A stretch of 64,000 bases of DNA from Pilasporangium apinafurcum (GCA_001600495.1 BCKE01000011.1:68918-132917), one strand, 5' to 3'. Counted from the stretch's first letter, positions 10,503-23,375 are shown. The notes: generated by a model not told the origin, from the letters alone. A program made the numbers and translations.

Positions 10503-12440
10503 TCACCGTAAAATAGGTTGGCTTACATTGGTGTGACGCTGCACAAGATCGATTGAAGCTTCATAGTTAGTCAGATAATAACCGATCTCCCCTGTCACAT
10601 CCTGCGCATCACACATCAAGCCGAGTAAATCCTTCGTGATAAGCATCTTGGCGTTGTTGCTCGTAACCAGCACGAATAGAAACACGGGAATGAACTCTTC
10701 AGTAGTCATGGACGCTTCAAGCTGTTCCACTGAAGTCAAGCTATCACCCGAACTAGCACTTTGAGTGTAGCGGGAACGGAATATAGCACTAGCAGATCGA
10801 ACAATGCACCGCAACTTATCCAGTGGTAGAGAATAGTCGTCGATCCGATGGAGTTCTCGACGAGCTTCTTCCCAATCGTTGCTCGATCGAATGTGCTTTG
10901 GAATACCAAAAAACGACTGTGGTTTCGTCTGGAATAAGCGAATCTTGTTTTTTAGACGAATTTCATCCTCCTCCGGATGCAACGCGTGCAACGATTCGTA
11001 AATATGATCTTCCAATGGAACCAGTACATGCAGTTGCACAAATCCAGAGATCTCATGACGAATTTCATCCACGAACTCGTCGTATTCGTCTTCGTTTGAG
11101 AGCAGTTCCTGCTTGGTTAATACTAGTTGCTGCAGTAGCAGATGGTCTTTTACCATAAGTTTCTTCAACTCAGCCATCTTGCGTGAAACAGTTTGAAGAA
11201 TTGCCTGCGCCTTGCGAGTTGAAAGTCTGTTATGCCGCGCGTCGATACTCTTTTGCGTAAGTGTGGTAACAAATTCGGCGCACTCCTTTGAAACTTTGTG
11301 GTTTGGATTCGCAAAAATCTCGGCCACCAGTTGCTTCGCGTTCAACTTCTCTCTCAGAAGCACGCATTTGCACCCTCCACCTCTCTCGAAGATGTTGCAA
11401 TGGCGGTGTACACCAACAAATTCCTGTAGCATGAGCACTGCGCGTCGTCTTCGTGGACCTAGTGGCGCTGGTAGCACTAGCGCCGCTGTCTGACGAAGAA
11501 ACGAATCGAACACTAATTTCCGTTGCTGGCATAACGTGCCGCGCGTATGCATGTATCTCATCGGCAACCGAAACCTCCGAAGCGGACGGAACGTGCCCCA
11601 GAGTCCTCTCTTCACAGGGGCATCGGTCATACTAATCTGCTGGATCTGCGTGTAGAATTGTGCCATCTCTTTAAAGCTCTTGCGAATGTCCCACTTTTTT
11701 TTCGACTCGCCATCCTCCACTCGCAGCACAAACTGCGAGTTGCTCAAGACACTCTCGACCTCTACCACACGAACGCTGAGTGCAGCACGGATATGCAAAT
11801 CTAGATACTCTCTCGACGCGATTGGTATCGTCTGTTGCGAAAGGTCCAGATGCTCCATGCGTCCGCACACCTCACATCCCTCCATGAGCACTTCTGCGAC
11901 GGATGACCCGACCATACTGGACGTGAGCGATGTTTCCCGTCCTGACAGAATGCTGTTACAACTTTCCGCTCGTAGCATCTTCCGTTCCTGGCGCATGCGA
12001 TCTAGTGACTCATCATCATCGCCACTTCCGGTGTCGTTGTGGTACATCAACCAAGACTCTTCGCCGCCAAATTCTGCGATTAATGCGTCGGCACCGTCAT
12101 CTTCGGGCGTGTGATCATCATTATCTTCTTCATCATTCAGTGGATCCGGTTCTGCTTCCGGTTCCGGTTCGTCATCTCCACTTCCGCAGATGTCTTTCCT
12201 GCGTTTCTTACGGGGTCCATCACCACGGAGATTGAGTTCCAATTGTTGCTGATCATGGTCACCATCTAATAACAAACGGTCCACTGTGAATGCCTCTAGC
12301 GGGACCTCGGCGTATTCTTCGCCATCATGGTACACATACTCAGCCTCTATTGACGACGCCATGCGGATCCGCTTTCTCTCCGCCAAGTGGGGTGGACGTT
12401 GCCAGTTGTGCACTGTTGGAACTGCTTCAGGCGTAAGCAA
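10503..12440 (-). CDS. PX and VPS9 domain protein, probable Rab5-type GEF
   Basis: A single open frame of 645 residues. Residues about 80-150 are acidic and disordered, with a basic nuclear-signal-like patch (RKKRRK). Residues about 220-350 look like a PX phosphoinositide-binding domain (KKWDIRKSFKEMAQFY). The C-terminus is a VPS9 domain: ASMTTEEFIPVFLFVLVTS followed by GEIGYYLTNYEASIDLV, the classic signature of Rab5-family nucleotide exchange factors. The likely role is activating an endosomal Rab at PI3P-bearing membranes. The last codon, CGG, followed by TGAGCC also reads as a GTGAGC donor, so a short extra 3' exon is possible. A second ATG at 12362 (MASSIEAEYVY) is an alternative start. 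Confidence 0.8.
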   Translation of the reverse strand: MLTPEAVPTVHNWQRPPHLAERKRIRMASSIEAEYVYHDGEEYAEVPLEAFTVDRLLLDGDHDQQQLELNLRGDGPRKKRRKDICGSGDDEPEPEAEPDPLNDEEDNDDHTPEDDGADALIAEFGGEESWLMYHNDTGSGDDDESLDRMRQERKMLRAESCNSILSGRETSLTSSMVGSSVAEVLMEGCEVCGRMEHLDLSQQTIPIASREYLDLHIRAALSVRVVEVESVLSNSQFVLRVEDGESKKKWDIRKSFKEMAQFYTQIQQISMTDAPVKRGLWGTFRPLRRFRLPMRYMHTRGTLCQQRKLVFDSFLRQTAALVLPAPLGPRRRRAVLMLQEFVGVHRHCNIFERGGGCKCVLLREKLNAKQLVAEIFANPNHKVSKECAEFVTTLTQKSIDARHNRLSTRKAQAILQTVSRKMAELKKLMVKDHLLLQQLVLTKQELLSNEDEYDEFVDEIRHEISGFVQLHVLVPLEDHIYESLHALHPEEDEIRLKNKIRLFQTKPQSFFGIPKHIRSSNDWEEARRELHRIDDYSLPLDKLRCIVRSASAIFRSRYTQSASSGDSLTSVEQLEASMTTEEFIPVFLFVLVTSNNAKMLITKDLLGLMCDAQDVTGEIGYYLTNYEASIDLVQRHTNVSQPILR

Positions 12441-13299
12441 GCAAAGCGGCCAAACCCCGCACTGACGCGAGTGAGATGGGCACTTCCGACCCCGCCATTG
12501 GCTGAAAATCCTCCGGATCGATTAGGGGACAGCCCCATGATCATCACTCCGAATGTCTGAAATACTGTGGCAACGCAATTTCTTGCCAGAAAATTAATCT
12601 AGATGCATGGTGATTGGATAGATCAAGAAGTGGCTTTGACCCAAGGGAAATTTATCCCAAATGACGAGTGAATGTCATACCTAGAAAAAAAGATATGGCG
12701 TTTGGACTTTAGGAGGTCGTGAAGATCACGTCAATACGGTATGATGGAGTATTCCAAATTTGAGCGACTGGTGCGGATGGCGCATGCGTATAGTAAGGGA
12801 GATGAGCGTCTGTGTGAATATCTTTCCTCGCATTTTCAAAAATGCCTATCTCAGAGCGAAAGATTTTGGGTTTCTGGCAAAAAAAAACAAAAACAAAACA
12901 ACCAGCGATTAGAGCCATAAAGTACTGCATTTCTTCTAGTACGAACCGACGTGAATACTTACCTTCTCCCTATGGCCCCCCCATTGTTCTTATAAAAAGG
13001 TTTACTCACGGCTATGGGTGAGGATACAGTTCCTAACTTCCTCACTCTGGTCCTAACTGAGAATGTGAAATCCATGAGTCCAACTGATTCATCCGCTTCA
13101 AAAGTGTAAAATTACAAAAATAGGTATAGTTTGTTGTGACGTTGTCGATAGACGATATGTATAAATTAGAGTGATGGTCAGTTTTAAAAACTCAGCTTGT
13201 CCGTATGTGCGTGCGGTTCAGCAGGGTGAACCGCAGAAACGCTCTGGGTATACTATTACCACACCAGTGTGATCAGAAGGAGGCACAGCAGGGGAGACC
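12441..13299. other. Intergenic, divergent promoters, no gene seen
   Basis: This is 859 bp between the PX-VPS9 gene (minus) and the B56 gene (plus). No open frame here looks coding. The only marked structure is a hairpin, GCGGTTCA (13213-13220) paired with TGAACCGC (13227-13234) across a 6-nt loop. It sits about 65 bp before the B56 ATG and so probably lies in its 5' UTR. Confidence 0.5.
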
Positions 13300-15244
13300 A
13301 TGACGACCGTCGCGCTGCCCCACGTCGTCAACGGCGGCATGCCGGTCAAACTGGGGGATCTGCCTGCCATTGAAGATGCCCCGCCGAGCGAACGTATGCG
13401 ACTTTTACGGCAAAAACTGAAGCTCTGCTGCGTGCTTTACGATTTTACCGACATCCGCAAACACGTACGTGAAAAAGAAGCCAAGCGGAACGCGCTACTG
13501 CAGATCGTCGAGTATATTTCTGCGGGGAAAGTTGTCTGGGACCCCTCCGTGGTGGCAGATCTGCTGGAATGTGTAGGCGCCAATATCTTCCGTCACTTGG
13601 GAAGGAAACCCGCCCCTTTGCCGAGCAACAGCGATGGAAAAACAGAAGGTTTGCTTTGAAATGAACAAAAATTTGGGATATTAGCTCACTAGAATTTACT
13701 GATATGTATATATGAAATGGATCCGTGTAGCCCCTGAAGAGGATGAACCCATGCTGGAAGTGTCATGGCCACATATGCAACTGGTGTATGAGATCTTGTT
13801 GCGCTTCGTGCTCTCGAAAGAAGTAGATTCAAAGACCGCGAAGGAGTACTTTAGTAAAAAATTTATGATCAAGTTACTCAACTTGTTTGACTCTGAAGAT
13901 CCTCGTGAACGGGATTACTTGAAGGTTTGTAACACCTTTGGGACAGGCTCATGATGTATTATTACGGTTCACATAACTCACGCGTATCGATGGCTTTAGA
14001 CGATTCTACATCGTATCTACGGCAAATCCATGGCACTCCGCTCTTTTATTCGACGATCCATCAACGACATGTTTTACACATTTGTCTATGAGACTGAATC
14101 CTTGCATGGGGTCGGGGAATTGCTAGAAATATTGGGAAGGTACGTGTCATGAGAATTACGATGTTGGCTTTTAAATTCCGTAGAGATGGATTTCTAAGGT
14201 TGCTCTTTCGTATTCTTTAGTATTATCAATGGCTTCGCATTACCTCTCAAGCCTGAACATCAAAATTTCCTAGAACGGGCATTGATTCCACTTCATAAGG
14301 TTTGCCATATCCTTCAAGCATCTTCTTGTGGCATTTATCAAAATTATTCAATCTTTCGTTTTATCTTCGCGTAGGTGGGGAATCTCGCTATGTTCCACCA
14401 ACAGTTAGCGTACTGCACAACCCAATTTGTGGAAAAAGATCCACAGACCGCGGAACCGATTATTCGAGGCTTACTTAAGTTCTGGCCAGTTACTGCAAGC
14501 GCAAAAGAGGTTCATCGTTCGTCGATTATCGGACATGGTACATTTTCTATTGACTCACTTGATTTCTGTTTTTCGTACTATGTAGATCTTATTTCTCAAT
14601 GAATTGGAGGAAATTATAGAACTTGTACAGATCGAACAATTTGCTGCGGTAGGTTGGTGCTTTGTACTTTTATTTCAGGACCGATATCTCATCACTTTAT
14701 ATCGTCACGTTCGACAGGTTCTTCGCCCATTGTTCTTGCGAATATCGCAGGCAGTCTGTAGTAGCCATTTCCAAGTATCTCAGCGAGCATTATATTTATG
14801 GAATAACGAGTCTCTTGTGCGCATGGTCAGCGCCCGTCGAGCCGAGATTTTACCTCTGATCTTCGGCGCCTTGTACCGCAACTGTGAAAACCATTGGCAT
14901 AGGTAAGAATTGCCTTGAATATTGATGGATGAAATTTCTGTTGATACGCATCGACTGATGCTCTGATGCCGGATATGGCTATCTTTATGTCTCAAGCACG
15001 GTGCAAACCTTGACCTACAATGTCTTGAAACTTTTCATGGAAATGGACTCGCAACTGTTCGATCAATGTTCTGCGCAATTGGAGGAACGTGAGGGAAAGT
15101 AAGTACACCTTTTCCTCCAATTCCAGACTGATCAATACTAATGTAGTGCGGCTTTTATCTAGACAACAGCAAACTGCTGAGCAACGTCAACAGAAATGGG
15201 CAGCTCTAGAGAATCGCATTCTAGAGCAAAACTCAATGCAGTGA
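13300..15244 (+). CDS. PP2A regulatory subunit B56 (B') family
   Basis: Nine exons (13300-13648, 13731-13924, 14000-14139, 14221-14299, 14375-14509, 14586-14648, 14718-14902, 14997-15098, 15163-15244) join in frame to 442 residues. The B56 core is unmistakable: [64 protein letters not shown], the [17 protein letters not shown] stretch, and [19 protein letters not shown]56 subunits are HEAT-repeat adaptors that steer PP2A to substrates. The N- and C-terminal tails are short compared with animal isoforms. Introns are 62-93 nt, and several contain ACTAA-type branch sites. The start gives [13 protein letters not shown], preceded by GAGACC. Confidence 0.93.
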
Positions 15245-15750
15245 ATGATGGAAAGGGAGAAAGGAGGGAAGGAGGAAGAAAAAGAAATTATACATGGTTA
15301 GAACGTTGTGGATGGATATTGGTCTTCCAATTGCTTTGGTTTTGTAGATTTTGTTCATGTTGGACCGATAATAGCTAATCGTTATTTTGATGTTGAACGA
15401 ATATTGCGCAAGGATTTCCACCTCCCGTCCGCGTCATGCTCTTTTTGTTGTTTCTTCGGGTTTATGGGTTGCGTAATTTTGGAAACCCGTTTTTTCGTAT
15501 CTTCAAACTGGCTTGTGTTTGTAAACCCACGGGTTTCTCTTTCCTCAAATCTTTTTTTTTTGGTAGAATTCGGGTGGGTGGGTTTTGAAAATAGCTAAAC
15601 GGGTCTGTTTTTTTTGTTTTCGGCGCGTGTGTTTTGGTTTCGGGTGCGTGTGTGGCCAGGGGTGGCTGGGGCGCCCCCCCCTTCGTGGACTCTCCTTCAC
15701 TTTCGCTTTCGGCCGCAGAAGGGAACAGTTAGGAAGAGAAGAGAACAAAG
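15245..15750 (+). promoter_or_regulatory. Upstream region of ATP synthase beta gene
   Basis: This is 506 bp of strand-biased DNA, very T- and G-rich on the plus strand between about 15450 and 15680. It ends in a pyrimidine-rich block CTCCTTCACTTTCGC (15692-15706) about 45 bp before the ATG. That block resembles the oomycete initiator (TCAYTY-type) core promoter. The match is suggestive only. No other gene is seen. Confidence 0.35.
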
Positions 15751-17349
<1,599 letters not shown>

Positions 17350-17697
17350 GTTGCAGTCTAGTGGCTTGGGGGNGGTTTGTATCATTTGTTATGCTTTCTT
17401 CTCTACACATCGATGTGACTAGGCATTTCGAGCTCGTAAAACAAGTAAAAACAGTCTTCGCATTAAACAGAAACACGCGGGAACACAAACCATTCGAAGG
17501 CGAGAATGACTCAACTGTTCACTGTGTGCCCTCCATTGGTTTGCTACGTCAATGCATTTTCAACTGTGTAATGGATATCTCGTCTTAGACCTGATGTGCT
17601 CATGAATGTGGAAAACTATTCTTGGCAATACGGGGATCACATATATTTAGAAACATTGACAGCATATGCTTGATGCACTCACATCTTAATTGAGCAA
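17350..17697. other. Intergenic, 3' region of ATP2
   Basis: This is 348 bp between ATP2 and the next gene on the same strand. It contains one ambiguous base (n at 17373) in a G-rich run, which marks an assembly uncertainty. No gene or clear element is seen. Confidence 0.5.
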
Positions 17698-18428
17698 ATG
17701 GCACCAAAGAAGAAGGCCAAGAAGAGCTCTGCCGGTAGTGCAGGCGACAACGCAGATGATACATTTGTACGAGAAAATTTCCTTTCTCTAACCTGCCCCT
17801 ATATTGTTCACCAAACCAACGTATCTCACGTCACTGGTTTCGAAATGCGTTATAGATGTTTGATAACATGCCTCCACTGGTCATTACACCAGACGTCGTG
17901 CATTATGTGACGCTGGACATGCGAGTAAGTTGCTTAGTGTGAACTTTTGCCTTCTTTCCTCATCTGATGATGGGTGCTGTTCTGAGTAGCTACTCAATTG
18001 GAGCTATCTCAACTTTAAGATCCGAACCAAGACAACCACTCGGCTCTTCGCTATCATGGTGTGTGTGGATGTTATCGATCTTCCTTTGCATTTGACTCAT
18101 CACTTTACTTTGTCGTGTGACAACAACAGCAACAGATCCAGCAGCGACATGGACCCATTGCAGAACTGAAGATATGCAAAGGCCACTTCGCGGAAGCGAA
18201 TGAGATGACACAGGGCATGGATACACTGGCAGATTATGGCATCGAAGGTGCACCGGAAGGTGAGCCTGAAGTGGTAAGTACGCGAGATAAGGGACAATTA
18301 CCAAATTCGCTACACTTACATGAGATCTCACTTTTATTCTTTCATGGCTGTAGATCTGCCTGATTCATTACGATTTTAAGCCGCAACAGCATGATAATCC
18401 GCTGCTTCTCGCATCGGAACAACAATAA
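17698..18428 (+). CDS. Small conserved-looking protein, unknown function
   Basis: Five short exons (17698-17766, 17856-17924, 17990-18058, 18136-18273, 18354-18428) all join in phase 0 and give 139 residues. The N-terminus is a lysine-rich leader (MAPKKKAKKSS). A compact globular domain follows with alternating strands and helices: PLVITPDVVHYVTLDM, LNWSYLNFKIRTKTTTRLF, HGPIAELKICKG and CLIHYDFKPQQHDNPLLL. The pattern could be a ubiquitin-like beta-grasp, but that is a guess. There is no membrane segment. Three of the five exons are exactly 69 nt. The stop is 32 bp from that of the convergent aminotransferase gene. Each exon alone is too small to be called, but the phase-0 chain supports the model. 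Confidence 0.7.
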
Positions 18429-18460
18429 GACGCCGTATGTATGAATCCATATACTTTCAT

Positions 18461-19597
18461 CTACCTGAGCTTTCGTAGCACTTTTTCCAGGACTTGCAGC
18501 CCTTTCGCCACCAGCGCCTTGTCCGCCTGCGATCCCATGTGACCAATGCGGAAAACTTTCCCATGCAATGGACCATACGAACCGCCGACATACACTTTCT
18601 CTCGTCGCAATTCTTCCTGTAACTTTGGCCATTCGCACCACTCGGGAACCTCTATTGCTGTGACAGTGGGGGCTGCCGCCTGAGAATTCGCAGGATAAAT
18701 TTTCAGTCCGAGTTTCGCCACTTCCTCCCGGCAGAACGCGCTCACGTCTTGATGGCGTGCGATGCTGGCATCTACACCACCTTCTTGCAGAATGTTGTCA
18801 CACGCTGCGATGGTCGCACGAACGGCATGCCAGTTATGCGTGTAGGGGAAGAGCCGCGGGGTCTGTTTCTCCACGTGATAGAACGGCTGTAGTGCATCGT
18901 AGCCGACGTACTTCAGAGCATTAACACGAGCCCATGCTTTTTCACTCACGGTTGTGATTGCCAGCGACGCAGGACCAGAGAGCGCCTTCTGTGGGCCCAA
19001 TAGCCCCAGGTCGATCTTCAGACTGTCCACATCCAGCGGCGCCCCAAACGCACTCGAGACGAAGTCAACAAGGAAAAGGCAATCGGTCGTATATGCAGCA
19101 ATGGCATCGCCTACACCCTCGAGCGGGTTTAGCACACCACTGGGCGTCTCACAGTGCACCATCGTGACGAGTTTGGGGTTATGGGTTTTGATGGCGTCGA
19201 TCAGCGGCTGCGCATCCATCGCATGCTTCCAGTCCTGCGCGACCACGTGCACGTCCGCGCCGAGCGCGCGCGCCATATCAGCAAATCCATCACCGAAGAC
19301 GCCGTTAGATGCACACACTACGACATCTCCGCGTGTGATCGTGCTCTTCATGGAACCCCAAAGGGCCAGCATCCCCTCGCCCGACTGGATCACGACTGAC
19401 TGACGTGTGTGCAAAAACGATTGCAATGTCTTCTCCAGCGCGAGATAGTCATCCCAGAAGGCATCCTCCGTATCCGGAGAGCCACATGGCTGAGCCTGCG
19501 CGTGCAGTACATTCGGCATCAACCGTGTGGGTCCAGGCACGAGTGGAATTCCGTTTGGATCCATGTCAACCACTTCCTTCTTGATGATACCTGCCAT
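18461..19597 (-). CDS. Alanine-glyoxylate / serine-pyruvate aminotransferase family
   Basis: A single exon of 378 residues. This is a class V, PLP-dependent aminotransferase of the AGT/SPT type. VPGPTRLMP near the N-terminus, SGEGMLALWGS in the cofactor pocket, VHCETPSGVLNPL, VDFVSSAFG with the PLP-contacting aspartate, and GPQKALSGP with the Schiff-base lysine (about residue 205) are all present and in order. Such enzymes transfer amino groups from alanine or serine to glyoxylate or pyruvate. There is no obvious mitochondrial leader, and the C-terminus (KVLRKLR) is not a peroxisomal SKL signal, so the location is unclear. It is convergent with the small protein before it and divergent from the ATP6AP2-like gene after it. 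Confidence 0.9.
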   Translation of the reverse strand: MAGIIKKEVVDMDPNGIPLVPGPTRLMPNVLHAQAQPCGSPDTEDAFWDDYLALEKTLQSFLHTRQSVVIQSGEGMLALWGSMKSTITRGDVVVCASNGVFGDGFADMARALGADVHVVAQDWKHAMDAQPLIDAIKTHNPKLVTMVHCETPSGVLNPLEGVGDAIAAYTTDCLFLVDFVSSAFGAPLDVDSLKIDLGLLGPQKALSGPASLAITTVSEKAWARVNALKYVGYDALQPFYHVEKQTPRLFPYTHNWHAVRATIAACDNILQEGGVDASIARHQDVSAFCREEVAKLGLKIYPANSQAAAPTVTAIEVPEWCEWPKLQEELRREKVYVGGSYGPLHGKVFRIGHMGSQADKALVAKGLQVLEKVLRKLR

Positions 19598-19871
19598 TTT
19601 CCCCCATTACTATAACAACGGCGATGGTTATCAAAGAGTCTTTTATTTAGGATGAATATAGTATGTTTTCACAAAACCTCAATTTCTAATAAACCTTTAT
19701 TCATAATAAAACCTCATTTTTGGGGTGATTTGGATCTTTTCATTATATTTGCGAGCTCGATCGTTTCTCCCAAAGAGCGCAACGGAAGAAGCTCAAAAGA
19801 GAGACAAGCAGGAGATATTGACGGACAATCGTCCTTGCTTCATAAGCTACTGCATCACGAAGCGAATAACC

Positions 19872-20951
19872 ATGAAAATCTTCGCCAGTGTGTTGTGTGC
19901 ATCTATCGCTGCGCTTTGCAGTGGTGTTCGCGGTGATCAAGTGCTACTGTTGGCTGCCGAAAAGGACATGCTCCACGAAACTCCCAATGCGAAGTATGAT
20001 GGAGAATTTTCGCCCTCAGGGCTGGCTGAATTAGCCATGGATGCCATGGGACTCGCCACGAGTACGCTACGAAACAATGAGATGGATGGATTTACGAAGA
20101 CGAGTCCAGTACAGGCAGATTTGTTCCAGAAAACGAACAGCTACGCGATGATCTTAATCGACAGTTTTGCATCGACGTCACCACTGTTGACGGCGATTGA
20201 TGCACAACTGCAGTCGACAGCTGCGTACCACCAAATTTTCTCTGTCGCAGATGGTGTGAACGAAGACATTCCTGCGGTGGTCACACAGGAATTTCAAACG
20301 GCTTTTGGTGAGGAGGCGCTGGTAGTGTGTGCAGGAAGCACAACATTTTGCTCCAAGGTCAACGCAAAATCCAATGGCGAGATACAACAGGATGGCATTA
20401 ATACTGAACTGAAATTGGTGCGACAGCTGGAAGATTTGCAGAAATTGACGACGATGTTAAGTGAGGGCAAACAGCCATCCCAAAAGGCGTTTTATGTTGT
20501 GGGATTGATGGATGCAGATAATGCCGATGCTCAAGCTGCGATTGTTGCCCAAGTCAGCGATTTTCTTGAGGTATTACAACAAGTCCATGGGACCGTTGGC
20601 GCTCAAGTCGTCACATCCACGTCCGTGGGAACTAGCGCCTCCTCCCCAGAGTTCATGTTGACACTAGACGAACCCGCCGCATATGGTCGATTGTTGCTTT
20701 CCTTCTTGGATTTGGCTGGTGAAGGCTCCAATAATAATGAGTCTGATGACGACGATAGCACGGCGAACAATTCCACTAGCTCTGTCAGCATGGAGGACAT
20801 TGCCGAGTACCAGATTGTGCTCTGGACGTCGGTGCTCTTGGCCTTGGTGGTATTGCTGGCGATTATTGCGATGTGCAGCATGAATACTGGCCGTGATAGT
20901 TTGCTCTATGCCAAGTTTATCGCTGATGTGAACCACCGCAAGGGCGACTAA
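19872..20951 (+). CDS. ATP6AP2 (prorenin receptor)-like V-ATPase accessory protein
   Basis: A single exon of 359 residues from ATG 19872; the open frame extends further upstream but without supporting features. The N-terminus MKIFASVLCASIAALCSGVRG is a signal peptide. A long lumenal domain of weak similarity follows, ending in an acidic, serine/asparagine-rich linker. Then comes a single membrane segment, YQIVLWTSVLLALVVLLAII, and a short cytosolic tail. The segment YQIVLWTS plus NTGRDSLLY after the membrane span matches the diagnostic C-terminus of ATP6AP2 (VLWT, then PGxDSIIY). ATP6AP2 assists V-ATPase assembly in the secretory pathway. The call rests on the C-terminal 50 residues and the overall topology. 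Confidence 0.65.
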   Translation: MKIFASVLCASIAALCSGVRGDQVLLLAAEKDMLHETPNAKYDGEFSPSGLAELAMDAMGLATSTLRNNEMDGFTKTSPVQADLFQKTNSYAMILIDSFASTSPLLTAIDAQLQSTAAYHQIFSVADGVNEDIPAVVTQEFQTAFGEEALVVCAGSTTFCSKVNAKSNGEIQQDGINTELKLVRQLEDLQKLTTMLSEGKQPSQKAFYVVGLMDADNADAQAAIVAQVSDFLEVLQQVHGTVGAQVVTSTSVGTSASSPEFMLTLDEPAAYGRLLLSFLDLAGEGSNNNESDDDDSTANNSTSSVSMEDIAEYQIVLWTSVLLALVVLLAIIAMCSMNTGRDSLLYAKFIADVNHRKGD

Positions 20952-21474
20952 GTATATCAGTTGCAGCAATGAGAATTCGAAACATCCCCACGAGACTAAG
21001 CAACAAAATAGCGATAGCTCTTGGGTGTTGCTTCTACATTGTCTTAATAAACATTGCTTTCCATTTATAACAAACAACCTTTCGTTCTCTACATGATACC
21101 AGAAAGTATTTTGACGATTGGAAAGCAATTGCTGAGTAGCAATATACTGATGGAGCGGCAAGTAGAGTAACATGCCCATGCTGTGACGGCTCTTTCGGAT
21201 GTAACTCCTCCTTTGTGTCAGAGCGTCGACGACTTCCAAATCTCTAAGCCAAATGCCTCGAGTGAGGGGCTTAGTATCCGTAGTGCTGAACGACAGTAAA
21301 GAATATTTCGAGTTAGATTTTGTTATGCAGTAAATTAAAGTGGAGCTCGGCCGGTTAGCAAGACAACAGCCAAATGTGTGCACCAATATTGGATCCACAG
21401 CAGAGACGACGAATGAGGAAAGTTAGTTTTTCACCTACTTTCGTGTAATCCTTCCATCACCCTTATTATTTATA
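20952..21474. other. Intergenic before Fanzor copy 2
   Basis: This is 523 bp between the ATP6AP2-like stop and the TTAA at the Fanzor edge. It shows AATAAA-like and T-rich 3' UTR character near 21045-21070. The minus-strand open frame that crosses it into the ATP6AP2-like gene looks like a shadow. No gene is seen. Confidence 0.4.
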
Positions 21475-21481
21475 TTAACCT

Positions 21482-21551
21482 GGGGAATAAAGACTACACT
21501 CATCCGTTTCCGGAATCATAGCAATGAGGTCGTTTATCACCTCAGTTTTTG
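21482..21551 (-). ncRNA. Candidate Fanzor guide-RNA scaffold (copy 2)
   Basis: This is the mirror of the segment at 205-274, with one difference in the 64 nt after the stop codon. It keeps both hairpins (TGAGGT/ACCTCA, and TCCG-GAAA-CGGA) and the CTTTATTCCCCA tail. The minus-strand sequence just outside (GGTTAATATAAATAATAAGG) is unrelated to that beside copy 1, as expected if it served as the guide. Conservation of noncoding DNA next to an interrupted gene suggests either recent copying or function of the RNA itself. Confidence 0.45.
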
Positions 21552-23375
21552 ATTTCGAGTACCAATTCATTCTTTTTCCTCGTGAACGCCTCGAGTCTCC
21601 TCTTTTTCTTCACTTGGTCGATGAATACTCTCAAAATGTTTATTGCGGCGTTGATGTCACGGTTCCACGATGTGCAGTGACATTCACTATTTTTGCAGTG
21701 TCGCACACCATAAAGACCGTCACTGACAATTTTTTCCGTCAAGGACAAACTCCTTCATCTTCTTGTGATAAGTACAACACGACACCTGGAACCAATTTTC
21801 TTCTCCAGGGTCGTTGTGGGAACAGCAATGTTGCCTTTAGCTGAGCTTGCGAAACTTGCATCTCCATACACGATAACGGTTCGTTTATTACCACCTGTAA
21901 GGCTCTTGACTACCTTCTCGTACGTCTGTTGTCGACGGATGTAGGTCGACCATCATAGCCTCTTCATCCTCCTTGATGAATACACGAGACAAAATCTCAT
22001 CCGTTTCAAATAGGAGACAAGGTTCGCAACTTTTGCTGAAGGAACGTTTTCATTGAAGGTTTTGATGTCAGGCTCAGTATCAATCCACTCTTTCGTCAAC
22101 TTTGTTCGCCTATGATAGCCACACTCTTTGTAGAAACGACCCTTCGACCAGTGAATGACTTCATGTTTGACATTCTCTCCTTTCGGTTTTTGCAGCGTAG
22201 CCATGCTTTCTTCTTTGTAGACAACAGCAGTGAAGATCTTCTTTCTTCCTGGATCTAAGCCAATGATCCAGTCTTCAAGAGAAAATGCCTCTTTTTGCTC
22301 TCTCGCGGGAAGCTTTGGACAGGAGATTGTCACACTAACTGGCATACCGTCGGTCGAGATGAAGTGCTCAAATTCCTTTCGCTGGTCTTTGGTCACAAGA
22401 CCTATATTGAAGTATGTGCGCCATAACTCAGCTTTGTCGGGGTAAAGCTCAACAGGGTCACTCAAAGCCTTAGCAAGTTCCTTCAGGACGGTGGTGTTGA
22501 TCTTGATGAAAATGGGTCTGAAGTGTTTCTGTGGAAGCAGAGACCAGACTCGGTAATCCTTCATTCCATCATCCACGTGAGCTTGTATGTCTTTCAACAT
22601 TGTGCGGAGAAAGGGCATGTGACGTTTCGGAGAGCTCTTCAACTTGAGTGGCGGCGGTCTGATCTCGTTTCTCACTCTATCTGATAATTCCTGCATCCAA
22701 AGAATCTCATCAGTAGGGATGGGAAACTTTTTGAACCTGGAGTAGGTTGGATACGCTATCCTGAGTTTCAATGCTTGCATGGACCAGCAGTGAAACAGCA
22801 CACTTGATTATCTCGTCTTGGTGCTTTTCAAAATAGTCACTGCTGTGAAGACGTATCTGCAGGCACATCCACTTACACAACCGGGAGCAGAACGTCAATC
22901 GGTTGCTGACTTGAAAATTCTGCCTTGCGTGCTGAGCAATCATAACCAACATCTGACTCATATAGAATTTCTTCTCTGTCGGTTCATAAACTGAAGGGTG
23001 CTGGGCCATGTAAATATTCCGACTGGTTTCCAATTCAGGATTGGCGACCTCTCTGTTGTCGATCAAGTTGGCTATTGCAGATGAGCATCGATTGAAAAAG
23101 TTATTATCCAATGGAGAAAGTTCTCCGCCGGCTTCCAATAATCGCAGAACATGGACGGATGCCGGTATAGATGCCTCACATGCTATTCTTGAACAAAGTC
23201 GCACAGCCTCATCAATCTTTTTTGCTATTCTTTTGTCTTTGCAAAACATTCACCACCCAGTCTTCACAGTGGTGTATACGCTTTGCTTTTGTCGAACTTT
23301 CCGTTCCGCAAAATCCGGGCGGGCTCTCCGCTTTTTATTGGTGTTCTCTTCAATACCATCGCTCGTTGATGTCAT
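21542..23375 (-). pseudogene. Fanzor RNA-guided nuclease gene, interrupted
   Basis: Reading from ATG 23375 down, frames on the minus strand give a basic N-terminus (TNKKRRARPDFAERK) and a helical region (FYMSQMLVMIAQHARQ). Then come LPQKHFRPIFIKINTTVL, a strand-rich part with IIGLDPGRKKIFTAVVY (RuvC-I aspartate), VYGDASFASSAKG...VPTTTL (a typical Fanzor segment) and finally CKNSECHCTSWNRDINAAINI (z-ribbon half plus RuvC-III aspartate, in two adjoining pieces). The frames do not form one open reading frame. There is an in-frame TGA just before the ATG at 23249, a frame change near 22.75 kb, a stop near 21.95 kb, and a change near 21.76 kb where copy 2 has one more A than copy 1. The RuvC-II glutamate motif usually found before the zinc ribbon is not apparent. 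Some breaks might be introns, but the A-run change is not. Confidence 0.7.

Noticed and set aside
20664-21398. 244-codon minus-strand frame overlapping the ATP6AP2-like gene
   Set aside because: Half of it is the antisense shadow of a well-supported gene, and the rest is unremarkable 3' UTR sequence.
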